DNA from: an uncultured bacterium
Lineage (GTDB): Bacteria; Cyanobacteriota; Vampirovibrionia; Gastranaerophilales; Gastranaerophilaceae
DNA length: 44,460 bases
Reading direction: 5' to 3'
NCBI GenBank assembly: GCA_905211505.1
Contig: CAJMAX010000005.1
Location: 1 to 44,460, forward strand
Shown piece by piece: positions 7,593 through 16,879 of this stretch; positions within the stretch are counted from its first letter, which is position 1; each line of letters opens with the position of its first letter. The translations under genes were made by a program, and so were the position numbers. Under the pieces are notes generated by a model. That model had not been told where the DNA came from, ran no database searches, and saw only the letters and a list, made by a program, of their open reading frames with translations.

Positions 7593-8986
7593 AGTTAGAT
7601 TACCCAATTAAAGATTTAGTCGGCGCAGATTATAACCCGAGAGAAATTGACAAGGAATCGCTAAAAATACTTCGCCAATCTATTAAAACCCTTGGTATTG
7701 TCAAACCGATTATTGTTTCTGGCAATTTAATTGTTGCCGGACACCAAAGAACAAAAGCCCTGCTGGCCGCCGGTATTGATAAAGCACCGGTATATCTTTT
7801 GCCGGAAAATATTAACCAAACCGATGAAATCCGCTTTAACCAACTGCACAACGGTACAGATTTTGACAGCGGCGATGAACGGGCTTGGGTTGGCAGGAGT
7901 GAAAATCTTGGTTTTGAAATGGTGCCACCTATCAAATTGCGCGGTAATATGCGGGCTAAAATGGCAAATGTCCGCAATGAAATCTGTAAACTTATTATCA
8001 AATATGGCAACTGGGGAGCTTGTGTTGCTACTCAAGCCGGAAAAGTTATCCATGCCGGACAATATGTTTTAGCCTGTAAAGCGATGGGCATTTCAGCCAG
8101 AGTGTACCGCATTCCAAACGATATGGCGAAGCAAGCCGCAGAGTTTTTGAACAAAAAGTATGGAAAATTCTCGTATGAACATCTGGCTAAAACAACCTTT
8201 ATACAGACATTTGCTCAAAAATTCCGTTTGCGACACGATGAACAGGAAGAAAAGCCGTTTAATGCCTCGCCGACTTATGAAAAAAGCCTTATTCCAAATT
8301 GCAAAAAAGGCGAGCGGATTTTTGATTTTGGCTGCGGTCAGGCAGATTATGTAAAAAAGCTTCGCAAAAAAGGCTATGACATTCACGGTGTTGAGTTATT
8401 TTACCGTAAAGGCAATTTCATTGATTCAACAATGGTTCACAAAATGATTGATAATCTTTGCGAACAGCTAGAAACCAAAGGTTTATTTGATATTGTCATT
8501 TGCGATTATGTTCTTAACTCGGTAGATAGTATGACTGCTGAAAACGATGTATTGACGGTGGTTAATGCAATGTGCCGAATGGGCGGCAAAATCTATTTTT
8601 CAGGTAGAGCCAGAGAAAAAATTGATATGCAAGACCGTACGACTTATGCCGGAGAAGCAAAATCCCACCGTTATATTGAGTTTTTGGATGATAATGGATT
8701 TTCGGCATTATTCCGTAAAGGGCATTGGTTTTATCAGAAATTCCACCGGAAAAGCGAGGCTGTTGCGTTAGGGCGTAGATTTATCAATACGACCGAGGCT
8801 AAGCTGGAACGCCATAATCCGGGAGTTTGGTGTATGAGCGGAATAAAAAATGTTGTAATATCCCCTAAAATGGTTGAAGAATCTATCACTCGGGAATTTG
8901 AGATGTTACATCCGGACGGCAAGCCTATAGGTAGAAGTGCCGATGTCATAAAGGCTTATCGTCTTGCATTGGCAAAAGATAACTAA
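7586..8986 (+). CDS. ParB-domain / SAM-dependent methyltransferase fusion
   Basis: 466 aa. Residues 1-95 form a ParB-like domain (GADYNPREI, IVKPIIVSGNLIVAGHQRTKALLAAG). A middle region (about 95-230) follows and then a Rossmann methyltransferase domain with motif I RIFDFGCGQADY (about 245), an acidic loop GVELF, and FDIVICDYVLNSV as the motif IV-like stretch. The last 60 residues hold VISPKMVEESITREFEML. Phage ParB-methyltransferase fusions are usually annotated as DNA methylases protecting phage DNA; the target base is unknown because no clear DPPY or PCQ motif is visible. It is translationally coupled to the upstream ParB gene. Confidence 0.75.
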   Translation: MLELDYPIKDLVGADYNPREIDKESLKILRQSIKTLGIVKPIIVSGNLIVAGHQRTKALLAAGIDKAPVYLLPENINQTDEIRFNQLHNGTDFDSGDERAWVGRSENLGFEMVPPIKLRGNMRAKMANVRNEICKLIIKYGNWGACVATQAGKVIHAGQYVLACKAMGISARVYRIPNDMAKQAAEFLNKKYGKFSYEHLAKTTFIQTFAQKFRLRHDEQEEKPFNASPTYEKSLIPNCKKGERIFDFGCGQADYVKKLRKKGYDIHGVELFYRKGNFIDSTMVHKMIDNLCEQLETKGLFDIVICDYVLNSVDSMTAENDVLTVVNAMCRMGGKIYFSGRAREKIDMQDRTTYAGEAKSHRYIEFLDDNGFSALFRKGHWFYQKFHRKSEAVALGRRFINTTEAKLERHNPGVWCMSGIKNVVISPKMVEESITREFEMLHPDGKPIGRSADVIKAYRLALAKDN

Positions 8987-9389
8987 CGCCAAATTGATAA
9001 TTGCGGCAAGACGTGAAAGCCTGAGATAAACTGTTATACCCTTTTTCAAGCGGTGGAATGGGTAAACGTCTTGCTCCGGTTATAATCACTTTATCGCCCC
9101 TGTATGTTTCGGTGGTAATGATGTCGTTTTCATTATCGCTTGGAACAAAGGGAATGTGGAGATTGTTTCGGTAGCCGATAACGCCACACAAATATAAACA
9201 CTTGAAATCGGAAAACTCATTGAGTTCAATCTCGGTGTTCACGGGCATATTTAGACTGACTTTTTGCGAATAATCGCCGATTAGGCATTTGGCGCAATGA
9301 ACTGTCGGGTCAAACCCTCTTATATACTTTAACCAAAAATACCTAAATCCAGTAACTTTGGCGTTTTCCGTAACAAATTTTATTTTCAT
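8946..9389 (-). CDS. Hypothetical protein, antisense to the methyltransferase tail
   Basis: 147 aa, family not recognised. It contains a Cys pair (VHCAKCLIGDY) and later Cys residues (CLYLCGVIGY) that might bind metal. A patch of about 20 residues (RGDKVIITGARRLPIPP) looks structured. Its 3' end overlaps the end of the convergent methyltransferase gene by 41 bp. It occupies an otherwise empty 470-bp gap before terminase, and its composition is similar to the neighbours, so it is likely real, but no strong ribosome site is obvious. Confidence 0.5.
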   Translation of the reverse strand: MKIKFVTENAKVTGFRYFWLKYIRGFDPTVHCAKCLIGDYSQKVSLNMPVNTEIELNEFSDFKCLYLCGVIGYRNNLHIPFVPSDNENDIITTETYRGDKVIITGARRLPIPPLEKGYNSLSQAFTSCRNYQFGVSYLLPMQDDKPL

Positions 9390-9462
9390 ATCAACATTAT
9401 AATATAATCATATAGGGTTGCAATGTTTTTCATCGGTATATCAAAAAGAAGTTTAGTAAGTT

Positions 9463-9939
9463 ATGGCATACATTACGCAGGCAGCATGGGGGAGAAAACA
9501 TAATTTTACCCGACAATATGTAAATAAGTTGGTAAATAACGGAACAATAAAGCTCCATAACGGAAAAGTGAATGAAGAAACCGCCGATATGGCTATCGCC
9601 GCTATCCGCCAGCCTATGAAAACCAGTAAAAATGCCACAGACGGAATGGACGCCCTCGGAAATTTATCAACAGTACTCTTAAAAACCCGTATAAAAAGCG
9701 AAATTGAAAAAGTCAAATATCTTGAAACGAAAAACAAAGAGGCTGAAAAATCTTTGGTTTCGGCAGATGGTGTGAGGATAGCCGCCTTTAATAAAGGACG
9801 AATGGTGCGTGATGCCCTCTTAAATATTCCCGACCGTGTGGCGTCAATCCTAGCCAAAGAAACTGATACCAACCGAATACACGAAATTTTAACTAAAGAA
9901 ATACGCCAGATTATTGAGGAAATATTAGAAAGTGGCTGA
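9463..9939 (+). CDS. Phage terminase small subunit (Nu1/DUF1441-like)
   Basis: 158 aa. The N-terminal winged-helix MAYITQAAWGRKHNFTRQYV with a GTIKLHNGKV wing is the DNA-binding domain of Nu1-type small terminases. A long helical segment (LLKTRIKSEIEKVKYLETKNK) follows, and the end (ALLNIPDRVASILAKETD...IRQIIEEIL) is typical of the family. It binds the packaging site and recruits the large subunit, whose gene overlaps it by 8 bp. Confidence 0.85.
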   Translation: MAYITQAAWGRKHNFTRQYVNKLVNNGTIKLHNGKVNEETADMAIAAIRQPMKTSKNATDGMDALGNLSTVLLKTRIKSEIEKVKYLETKNKEAEKSLVSADGVRIAAFNKGRMVRDALLNIPDRVASILAKETDTNRIHEILTKEIRQIIEEILESG

Positions 9940-11815
9940 CGCTTTTATCATTTATAACGAGGGATTTAATGCCGGTTTAAAGCCAGACCCGCTCTTGAAT
10001 ATCTCGGAATGGGCAGACAAATACAGGGTTCTTTCGCAAAAAGCCTCGGCAGAACCGGGAAAATGGCGAACTTCACGAACGCCATATTTAAAAGAGATTA
10101 TGGACTGCCTTTCTCCGTATTCGGGAATTGAGCGCGTTGTTTTTATGAAAGGCGCTCAAATCGGCGGAACAGAGGTAGGAAATAATTTTTTGGGCTATAT
10201 CGTGCATTTATCCCCAGGGCCGGTTATGCTTGTTATGCCAACGGTGGACGGAGCAAAAAGAACATCTAAAACCCGTATAGACCCGATGTTTGCTGCAATT
10301 CCTGAATTAAAGGGCGTTATCAGCGACCGTCGTTCCAAAGACGCCAGCAATACAACCTTGATGAAAGAGTTTCAGGGCGGTGTATTGGTTTTAACCGGTG
10401 CGAACTCCGCCATTGGCTTACGTTCTATGCCGGTACGCTATATTTTTCTTGATGAGATAGACGCATATAAAGGAGATGTCGAGGGCGAAGGAGATCCTGT
10501 CAATTTGGCAATCAAGCGAACAAGCACCTTTAACCGCCGTAAAATTTTTATGGTTTCCACGCCGACAATCCAAAGCGTGAGCCGAATAGAATATGAGTAC
10601 GAGCAATCAGACCAACGTCATTATATGGTACCGTGTCCTTATTGTAATAAAAGGCAGTTGCTTAAATGGAAACAAATCCATTGGGAAGATGATGACCCGC
10701 AAACGGCTGTTTATATTTGCGAATATTGCGGCGGTATAATTGAGGAACATCACAAAACGTGGATGTTGGAGAATGGAATTTGGGAAAAATCCAATCCGAG
10801 CAGTAAAATTGCCGGGTTTCATTTATCTTCTTTATATTCGCCGGTTGGCTGGTTTTCATGGGCTGACGCGGTTAAACAGTTTTTAGATGCCAAAAACAAG
10901 GATAATCTGTTGAAAGTCTGGGTTAATACCGTTTTGGGCGAAACTTGGCTTGAAAAAGGCGAAGCTCCTGAATGGCAGGTTCTCTTTGATAAACGCGAAG
11001 ATTACCGGCAAGAACTTGTCCCGAGTGGCGGTTTATTTTTAACTGCCGGCGCAGACGTCCAAAAAGACCGTATAGAGTGTGAGGTTGTTGCTTGGGGGAG
11101 AAACCACGAAAGCTGGTCGGTGGGCTACTTTATTATAAATGGCGATACCGCCAGAGAGGATGTCTGGAATGAGCTGACAGATTTTTCCCGGCGTTATTTT
11201 GAGCATTCGTCCGGCGCTATGCTGCCAATCTCCCGTTTTGCCATTGACAGCGGTTTTGCAACGCAACAGGTTTATAATTGGGTACGCAAACAACCGCTGA
11301 ATTTTGCAATGGCAGTCAAAGGAACAGACAGCGGCGTTACACCGTTAGGTCTTCCGACTAAGGTTGACCTTAATATCAATGGTAAAAAACTTCGCCGAGG
11401 GGCTAAGGTTTGGACAGTCGGAACTTCCATTCTTAAGTCTGAATTATATCAATTTTTGAGGTTGACTCAAAATGAAGACGAGAGCTTTCCGGCCGGATAT
11501 TGTCATTTTCCCAAATATGACAGCGAATATTTTAAGCAATTAACTGCGGAACAATTAGTCACTAAAATTGTCCGAGGCTATCAGAAAAGGGAATGGCAGA
11601 AAACCAGAGAACGAAACGAAGCGTTAGATTGCCGTATATATGCCCGAGCTGCCAGTATCTGCTTTGGCATAGAACAGTTCTCCGAAACAAAATGGCGCAA
11701 TCTGGAAAAAACTCTAATTCCGGAAAAACAGGAAACAGCGGAAATACCGGTAAAGAAAAAAACTAAAATTAGCTTTTCGCCCAACGTAGTCAAGGCACAA
11801 GACCCGTATTTATAA
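9932..11815 (+). CDS. Phage terminase large subunit, lambda gpA family
   Basis: 627 aa with a GTG start inside the small-subunit gene. The ATPase domain has a Walker-A-like FMKGAQIGGTE (about 72-82) and Walker B IFLDEIDAY (about 170). A zinc-finger-like pair CPYCNK...CEYCGG (about 234-268) and a nuclease domain beginning at TAGADVQKDRIE (about 370), with the acidic residues of gpA-type terminases, follow. The size and domain order equal lambda gpA. It translocates phage DNA into proheads and makes the cos or pac cut. Confidence 0.95.
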   Translation: MADAFIIYNEGFNAGLKPDPLLNISEWADKYRVLSQKASAEPGKWRTSRTPYLKEIMDCLSPYSGIERVVFMKGAQIGGTEVGNNFLGYIVHLSPGPVMLVMPTVDGAKRTSKTRIDPMFAAIPELKGVISDRRSKDASNTTLMKEFQGGVLVLTGANSAIGLRSMPVRYIFLDEIDAYKGDVEGEGDPVNLAIKRTSTFNRRKIFMVSTPTIQSVSRIEYEYEQSDQRHYMVPCPYCNKRQLLKWKQIHWEDDDPQTAVYICEYCGGIIEEHHKTWMLENGIWEKSNPSSKIAGFHLSSLYSPVGWFSWADAVKQFLDAKNKDNLLKVWVNTVLGETWLEKGEAPEWQVLFDKREDYRQELVPSGGLFLTAGADVQKDRIECEVVAWGRNHESWSVGYFIINGDTAREDVWNELTDFSRRYFEHSSGAMLPISRFAIDSGFATQQVYNWVRKQPLNFAMAVKGTDSGVTPLGLPTKVDLNINGKKLRRGAKVWTVGTSILKSELYQFLRLTQNEDESFPAGYCHFPKYDSEYFKQLTAEQLVTKIVRGYQKREWQKTRERNEALDCRIYARAASICFGIEQFSETKWRNLEKTLIPEKQETAEIPVKKKTKISFSPNVVKAQDPYL

Positions 11816-11824
11816 GGATTTAAG

Positions 11825-12052
11825 ATGACAAAAATTGAAACTTTACAAAAACAGCTTGAGGAAGCGGAACAGGCCTATCATGAGTTAATGATTGGAGCAC
11901 GCACCGTTAGCGTTAATGTTGAGGGTGTCGGCTCTACTTCATACGCTCAAACAGATTCCTCTAAGCTGAGAGAATATATTTCATATCTGAAAGCCGAGAT
12001 TGGAAAAGCCAATGGATTAAAAAATAGAAAAGTTATCAAAGTGAGTTTTTGA
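11825..12052 (+). CDS. gpW-like head-tail joining protein
   Basis: 75 aa behind TAAGGA. It consists of a helical hairpin (LQKQLEEAEQAYHELMIGA) with a short beta segment (TVSVNVEGVGSTSYAQTD) and a final helix, the size and layout of lambda gpW. Its place between terminase and portal matches lambda-like maps. It stabilises packaged DNA at the head-tail connector. Confidence 0.75.
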   Translation: MTKIETLQKQLEEAEQAYHELMIGARTVSVNVEGVGSTSYAQTDSSKLREYISYLKAEIGKANGLKNRKVIKVSF

Positions 12053-12102
12053 TTCATAATATATAAATCTTTCAGATATACAATCTAAATAATAAAAATA
12101 AG

Positions 12103-12154
12103 TAAGCCAATGGCGTACTTTTTGCTTGACATTTATAAGCCAATGGCGTAGTAT
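12103..12154 (+). promoter_or_regulatory. Promoter with twin operators of the toxin-antitoxin module
   Basis: TTGACA (12126-12131) and TAGTAT (12149-12154) are 17 bp apart. A 15-bp sequence TAAGCCAATGGCGTA, containing the inverted repeat GCCA-A-TGGC, occurs exactly twice, at 12103-12117 and 12136-12150. The copies lie 33 bp apart, about three helical turns. One copy lies upstream of the -35 and the other overlaps the -10. This is the layout of an autorepressed toxin-antitoxin promoter. Confidence 0.75.
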
Positions 12155-12167
12155 AGGAATACAAGTT

Positions 12168-12527
12168 ATGATGACTAAATATATAACTGTAGTGGAAACT
12201 CGGGAATTTGTTAATTTTGCAAAGCAAAATTTGTCAGAAGAAGAAAAGAAATCTCTAATTGACTTTCTGGCAGAAAATCCCAAGGCTGGTGTTCTAATTT
12301 CTGGAACAGGCGGTTTAAGAAAACTAAGATGGGCGCGGCCTCATCAAGGTAAAAGTGGAAGCTATAGAGTTATTTATTATTATCATAATGAGAATATTCC
12401 TCTGTTTTTGATTTCTGCATTTGCCAAAAATGTAATGGAAAATATTTCAGAGGCGGCAAAAAATGAATATGCAAAACTCTTAAAAGAGTTGGTTAGACAG
12501 TATGAGGGTAGAAATGGAAAGATTTAA
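12168..12527 (+). CDS. RelE/HigB-like toxin
   Basis: 119 aa from the ATG at 12168 (a second ATG follows directly). The RelE/ParE fold is indicated by EFVNFAKQNLSEEEKKSLIDFL, then PKAGVLISGTGGLRKLRWA, GKSGSYRVIYYYHNENIPLFLISAFAKN and a closing helix. This is the toxin-first, HigB-2/NadS-associated subgroup. Such toxins cleave mRNA on the ribosome. Here the gene is followed at once by an Xre-type antitoxin and preceded by operator repeats, so a full module is present inside the phage morphogenesis region. Confidence 0.85.
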   Translation: MMTKYITVVETREFVNFAKQNLSEEEKKSLIDFLAENPKAGVLISGTGGLRKLRWARPHQGKSGSYRVIYYYHNENIPLFLISAFAKNVMENISEAAKNEYAKLLKELVRQYEGRNGKI

Positions 12528-12816
12528 TGAAACAGAAATGTCAATATTAAATGGCCTCAAAGATGCTTTGAGTTTTGCTAAAAATGAATCTAATGGTGCA
12601 AAAGTCCATAAAATCAAAGTTAAGGATATTGATGTTAAAGGGTTGCGTGAAAAACTAGACTTAACTCAAGAGGCATTTGCGGATACTTTTGGATTTAATC
12701 TGGCTACAGTTCGCAACTGGGAACAAGGGAAACGCCAACCAGAGGGGCCGGCAAAAGTATTGTTAAACGTAATTGCCTATAACCCTAAATGTGTATTTGA
12801 AGCAATCCGCGCTTAA
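12514..12816 (+). CDS. HigA/NadS-like antitoxin with Xre HTH
   Basis: About 100 aa. The ATG at 12514 is favoured because GAGGGTAGAA lies before it, though 12502 is possible. It overlaps the toxin gene by 14 bp. The HTH is clear in LREKLDLTQEAFADTFGFNLATVRNWEQGKRQPEGPAKVLL. The N-terminal part (ETEMSILNGLKDALSFAKN) is the usual toxin-binding region of NadS-type antitoxins. It should neutralise the toxin and repress the promoter at 12126. Confidence 0.85.
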   Translation: MERFNETEMSILNGLKDALSFAKNESNGAKVHKIKVKDIDVKGLREKLDLTQEAFADTFGFNLATVRNWEQGKRQPEGPAKVLLNVIAYNPKCVFEAIRA

Positions 12817-12836
12817 ATTATTTCCAATATGATTAC

Positions 12837-12872
12837 AACAGCAGGAAGAAAAATCCTGCTGTTTTTGTTTTA
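12837..12872 (+). terminator. Intrinsic terminator of the toxin-antitoxin module
   Basis: A ten-bp stem AACAGCAGGA / TCCTGCTGTT is followed by GTTTTTGTTTT. Together with the promoter at 12126 it insulates the module from the phage operon, though late read-through must reach the portal gene. Confidence 0.85.
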
Positions 12873-12885
12873 AAAGGTTCAAATA

Positions 12886-14367
12886 ATGGATGATACAAGC
12901 TATAAAGGAGCGTCTTTATCGGCTAAAGAGTTGTTAAGCTGGCGACCGTTGCGGCATTCTGCAGATGTGGAGTTGGATGGCGAACTTTCGACATTAGTCG
13001 CCCGTTCTCGTGATTTAATCCGTAACAATGGTATTGCCAGCGGAGCTATACAGACACTCGTTGATAATGTTATTGGTAACGGACTAAAACTCGTTTCCAT
13101 ACCGGATCATCGGATTTTGGGATTAGACCTTGATTATTTAGAGGAATGGGCGCGAAAAGTTGAGAGTTTATGGCGTATTTGGTCGGAAAGCGTTTATTGC
13201 GATGCCGCGCGTAAACTTAACTTCAATTCACAAACAGCCCTGATTTTTCGGTCTGTTATTGAAAATGGAGAGGCTTTAGCATTAGTTTTATGGCGTGAAA
13301 ATCAGGCTAATCAGTTTGCAACTTGTTTTCAGCTCATTGAGCCGGACAGGTTATCAAACCCAGATTTTAAGCAAAATACAGAATTTTTACGCGATGGCAT
13401 AGAAATCAACCATTACGGAGAACCACAGAATTATTGGATAAGCAAATATTATCCAAACGACTATTATTACCATGGCAACACCAATTCTTGGGAAAAAGTT
13501 GCCGCTCAAACTTCTTTCGGGCGAAAGCTGATTTTACATATCCATCATCCGGAGCGTATTGGGCAAAATCGAGGAAAGCCGCTTTTTACTTCAATAATGC
13601 CGCTTTTTAAGATGTTAGACCATTATGAGCGTTCCGAATTAAAAGCCTCGGTTGTTAATGCGATGATAGCGGCTTTTATTGAAACACCGATGGACAGCGA
13701 ATCAATCGCTGAAATGTTTGGCGAATCTGTAGATGATTATTTGGAAAAACGCAAAGATTGGAGCGTTAAACTTGAGGGAGGCTCAATTATTCCTGTATTC
13801 CCCGGCGATAAAGTTTCTGCATTTACGCCCAGCCGTCCAAATTCGAGTTATGCTGCTTTCGTTGAAAATGTCCTGCGGCATATCGGAACAGGCCTAAACA
13901 TTCCTTTAGAATTGTTGATGAAAGACTTTTCTAAAACCAACTATTCTTCAGCCCGAGCCTCATTGATTGAGGCTTGGCGTTTCTTTAACGGTCGGCGAAG
14001 TTGGATAATCAATTATTGGGCTAAACCGGTTTTTGAGCTTTGGCTTGAAGAAGTTGTAAACAAGGGGCTGATTGAAGCCCCTTGTTTTTACGAAAACAAA
14101 GCCGCGTGGTGTCGATGTAAATGGATTGGCCCGGGACGCGGTTGGGTTGACCCTGTTAAAGAGGCTCAAGCATCACAAATTCGTATGGAAAGCGGACTAT
14201 CCACCTTAGAAGATGAATGTGCTTCACAAGGTTTGGATTGGGAAGAAGTTTTAATGCAACGGGTTCGCGAACTCAAACGAATGAAAGAGCTTGGGCTTAA
14301 AACTTCTGACAAAGGAAATATCGAACTTATTAAGCAAGAGGAAAATACAGATGAAAATATGGAATAA
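12886..14367 (+). CDS. Phage portal protein, lambda gpB family
   Basis: 493 aa. It has the family hallmarks ARSRDLIRNNGIASGAIQTL with VIGNGLKL near the N-terminus, FQLIEPDRLSNP, HHPERIGQNRGKPLF, and in the clip/stem region GTGLNIPLELLMKDFSKTNYSSARASL. The length is typical for lambda-type portals. Twelve copies form the packaging vertex. Its 3' end overlaps the protease gene by 17 bp. Confidence 0.93.
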   Translation: MDDTSYKGASLSAKELLSWRPLRHSADVELDGELSTLVARSRDLIRNNGIASGAIQTLVDNVIGNGLKLVSIPDHRILGLDLDYLEEWARKVESLWRIWSESVYCDAARKLNFNSQTALIFRSVIENGEALALVLWRENQANQFATCFQLIEPDRLSNPDFKQNTEFLRDGIEINHYGEPQNYWISKYYPNDYYYHGNTNSWEKVAAQTSFGRKLILHIHHPERIGQNRGKPLFTSIMPLFKMLDHYERSELKASVVNAMIAAFIETPMDSESIAEMFGESVDDYLEKRKDWSVKLEGGSIIPVFPGDKVSAFTPSRPNSSYAAFVENVLRHIGTGLNIPLELLMKDFSKTNYSSARASLIEAWRFFNGRRSWIINYWAKPVFELWLEEVVNKGLIEAPCFYENKAAWCRCKWIGPGRGWVDPVKEAQASQIRMESGLSTLEDECASQGLDWEEVLMQRVRELKRMKELGLKTSDKGNIELIKQEENTDENME

Positions 14368-15463
14368 AATAACCAACGAACCATGGGCTACGACAAGCGA
14401 TACATTGGAAAATATAATAAATATCGCCCAAAGGCAAAATGCCAACCCGGCAACCATCGCAGCTCAACTGGGAAGAAAACTGCAAAATACCTACGCCGTT
14501 TCCATAAGAAACAATGTCGCCATTATTCCCATTCGGGGGCCGTTGTTTCGTTATGCGAATATTTTTACAGCTATTAGCGGAGCAACATCTTATGAGCTTT
14601 TAGCCCGTGATTTTAATTCTGCGTTGATTGATGAAAGTGTAAAAGCAATTCTCTTTGATATAGACAGTCCAGGCGGAGAAGTAAACGGCTGTTCTGAATT
14701 GGCTGATATGATTTACAATGCACGAGGTAAAAAGCCAATTATTGCCTATGCTTCCGGAAATTGTTGTAGTGGCGCATATTGGATTGCCGCCGCTTGTGAT
14801 GAAATTGTTGTTACTGATACGGCAGTGGTTGGTTCTATCGGAGTTGTTGCGGTTTATGAAAGAGAGGATGACAAAAACAAAATAGAAATTGTTTCATCAC
14901 AAAGCCCTTTAAAGCGCATAAATCCTGACACCCCAGAGGGACAGAGCAAATTGCAGGCCAGATTAGACACGCTGGCAGAAGTTTTTATCAATAAAATAGC
15001 GACTTATCGAGATACATCTACCGAAACCGTTATCAAAGATTTCGGTCAGGGAGATGTTTTTGTTGGGAAAAAGGCGATTTGGCAAGGTCTGGCTAATCGT
15101 CAAAGCTCTTTTGAGCGAATTTTAACAGACCTTAACAAAGAAAGGGAAAATGAAAACATGAATGAAATGGAGATAAGACAACAGGAACGTCAAAGAATGA
15201 AAGAGGTCTTTGATAATGCTGAAGCTCAAGGTCGTGAACAGATTGCAAATAAAATGCTGGTTACAACAGATCTTTCATCATCTCAAATTATCGAGATTTT
15301 AAAGGATATGCCTAAACAGCAGGTTGTTTCATCTTTTGAAAAAGTTATGGCTCAGATTCCTAACCCTGAAATTGTTGTTTCAGGTACGGAAACCGCCGAA
15401 AATGTAGAGGTAATGGCTAAACGCATTGCTTCTTTGGCCAACAAATCATCTTCAGGAGAGTAA
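14351..15463 (+). CDS. Prohead protease/scaffold, S49 (SppA/gpC) family
   Basis: 370 aa from ATG 14351, supported by AGAGGAAA upstream. An S49 peptidase domain shows FDIDSPGGEV (about 105), catalytic serine in CCSGAYWIA (about 140), VGSIGVV (about 162) and the putative catalytic lysine in SPLKRINPDT (about 187). After residue 265 the chain turns into a charged helical scaffold-like tail starting near NMNEMEIRQQERQRM. An internal ATG around 15157 may give a separate scaffold product, as with lambda gpC/Nu3; this is inferred from analogy. Confidence 0.9.
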   Translation: MKIWNKITNEPWATTSDTLENIINIAQRQNANPATIAAQLGRKLQNTYAVSIRNNVAIIPIRGPLFRYANIFTAISGATSYELLARDFNSALIDESVKAILFDIDSPGGEVNGCSELADMIYNARGKKPIIAYASGNCCSGAYWIAAACDEIVVTDTAVVGSIGVVAVYEREDDKNKIEIVSSQSPLKRINPDTPEGQSKLQARLDTLAEVFINKIATYRDTSTETVIKDFGQGDVFVGKKAIWQGLANRQSSFERILTDLNKERENENMNEMEIRQQERQRMKEVFDNAEAQGREQIANKMLVTTDLSSSQIIEILKDMPKQQVVSSFEKVMAQIPNPEIVVSGTETAENVEVMAKRIASLANKSSSGE

Positions 15464-15464
15464 A

Positions 15465-15830
15465 ATGTATGCAAATTGTAAAGATGAAGGAACATTAAAG
15501 CCCGATAACTTGTTGGCAGGTGATTTTCCCAGAGTAGCTAGACTGGTTGATGTTACTGCCGGGAATTATGTTCGAGGTACCGTTCTCGGAAAGGTAACGG
15601 CCAGCGGAAGGTATTGTAATGCGGTTTCGACCCAAACAGATGGCTCTCAAGTACCGCTCTGCATTTTGGCCGAAAATGTCAATGCGGAAAAGGAAGATAA
15701 ACAGGCCGTAGTCTATTTTACTGGTGAGTTTAATTCAGACGCTTTGACTTTTGACAACAGTTTTACTGTTGATGTCATAACCGAAAAGCTCCGTGAAAAG
15801 AGCATTTTCATTAAGAAAACCCAAGCATAA
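15465..15830 (+). CDS. Head decoration protein, lambda gpD family
   Basis: 121 aa behind AGGAG. It carries the gpD-like pattern AGDFPRVARLVDVTAG, RGTVLGKVTASGRY and VYFTGEFNSDALTFD. It sits between protease and major capsid genes as in lambda, and should bind at capsid three-fold sites and stabilise the expanded head. Confidence 0.85.
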   Translation: MYANCKDEGTLKPDNLLAGDFPRVARLVDVTAGNYVRGTVLGKVTASGRYCNAVSTQTDGSQVPLCILAENVNAEKEDKQAVVYFTGEFNSDALTFDNSFTVDVITEKLREKSIFIKKTQA

Positions 15831-15840
15831 GGAAATAAAA

Positions 15841-16869
15841 ATGGATATCTTTTCAACACATGTATTGTCAAAAGTGGTGGAGAATCTTCATTCTCCATCA
15901 TCTTTTTTATTGGATATGTTTTTTCCTCAGGAACAGCGTTCGGAAACAGAAGAGATTTATTTTGACACACAGGAAAGTAAACCTCGGATTTCACCGTTTG
16001 TTTCGCCATTGATGCCCGGCAAGGTCGTAGAACACGAGGGATATCGCACAAAATCGTTCAAACCGGCTTATGTTAAGGACAAACGGCGTTTTACCCCGGA
16101 TATGCCATTTAAAAGAATGGCAGGAGAAAAAATCGGGGGAGAAATGACACCTGCCCAGCGTTTAGAAAAAGCCGTCGCGGTTACTCTTAACAATCAACTT
16201 GACTGTTTAACTCGTCGTGAAGAAGTTATGGCCTCGGAAGTTTTGCGCACTGGCAAAATTACGGTTGAAGGCGATGGTTATCCTGCTGTTACTGTTGATT
16301 TTGGTCGAGATGCTTCATTTACTAAAGTTCTTACCGGAGATAACACTTGGGATAATTCCAGCGTAAATATTCTGGACAATTTGGAAGATTGGGCCGGTGC
16401 AATTCAGTCTAAATCTGGTGTTGTGGCTAAAACCGTTATTTTAGAACCTTCGGCATGGAAGATTTTCCGGGCGAATCCGTTTGTTCAGAAATATCTAGAT
16501 TATCGGCGTGGGACAGCTAACACTTTAAGTATTGACCCGATTATTTTAGGAAATGAAAAAGCTCGATTTGTCGGGAATATTGGCGATTTTGAGGTTTGGG
16601 TATATAACGACATATATATCGAAAGCGGAACTGAAATTGAAAAGAAAATCCTGCCTGAAAATACCGTTCTGCTGGGAAGTCGCAGCGGTATTGAGGGAGT
16701 TCGTTGCTATGGTGCTATCAAAGATGAACAGGCAGGTTTTCAGGCTAACCGTTATTTTCCTAAGTCATGGTTGGAAAATGACCCAGCTGTCCGTTGGATG
16801 CTGCTGCAATCTGCGCCGTTGGTCGTACCATATCGTCCCAATGCCTCAATGTGTGTAACCGTAAAATAG
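15841..16869 (+). CDS. Major capsid protein, lambda gpE family
   Basis: 342 aa after AAGGAAATAAAA. It begins with the family's short N-arm and has HEGYRTKSFKPAYVKDKRRFTP, LNNQLDCLTRREEVMASEVL and GDNTWDNSSVNILDNLEDW. The end contains ENTVLLGSRSGIEGVRCYGAI. Size and position match gpE-type HK97-fold capsids. Confidence 0.93.
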   Translation: MDIFSTHVLSKVVENLHSPSSFLLDMFFPQEQRSETEEIYFDTQESKPRISPFVSPLMPGKVVEHEGYRTKSFKPAYVKDKRRFTPDMPFKRMAGEKIGGEMTPAQRLEKAVAVTLNNQLDCLTRREEVMASEVLRTGKITVEGDGYPAVTVDFGRDASFTKVLTGDNTWDNSSVNILDNLEDWAGAIQSKSGVVAKTVILEPSAWKIFRANPFVQKYLDYRRGTANTLSIDPIILGNEKARFVGNIGDFEVWVYNDIYIESGTEIEKKILPENTVLLGSRSGIEGVRCYGAIKDEQAGFQANRYFPKSWLENDPAVRWMLLQSAPLVVPYRPNASMCVTVK

Positions 16870-16879
16870 GAGAGTATAT

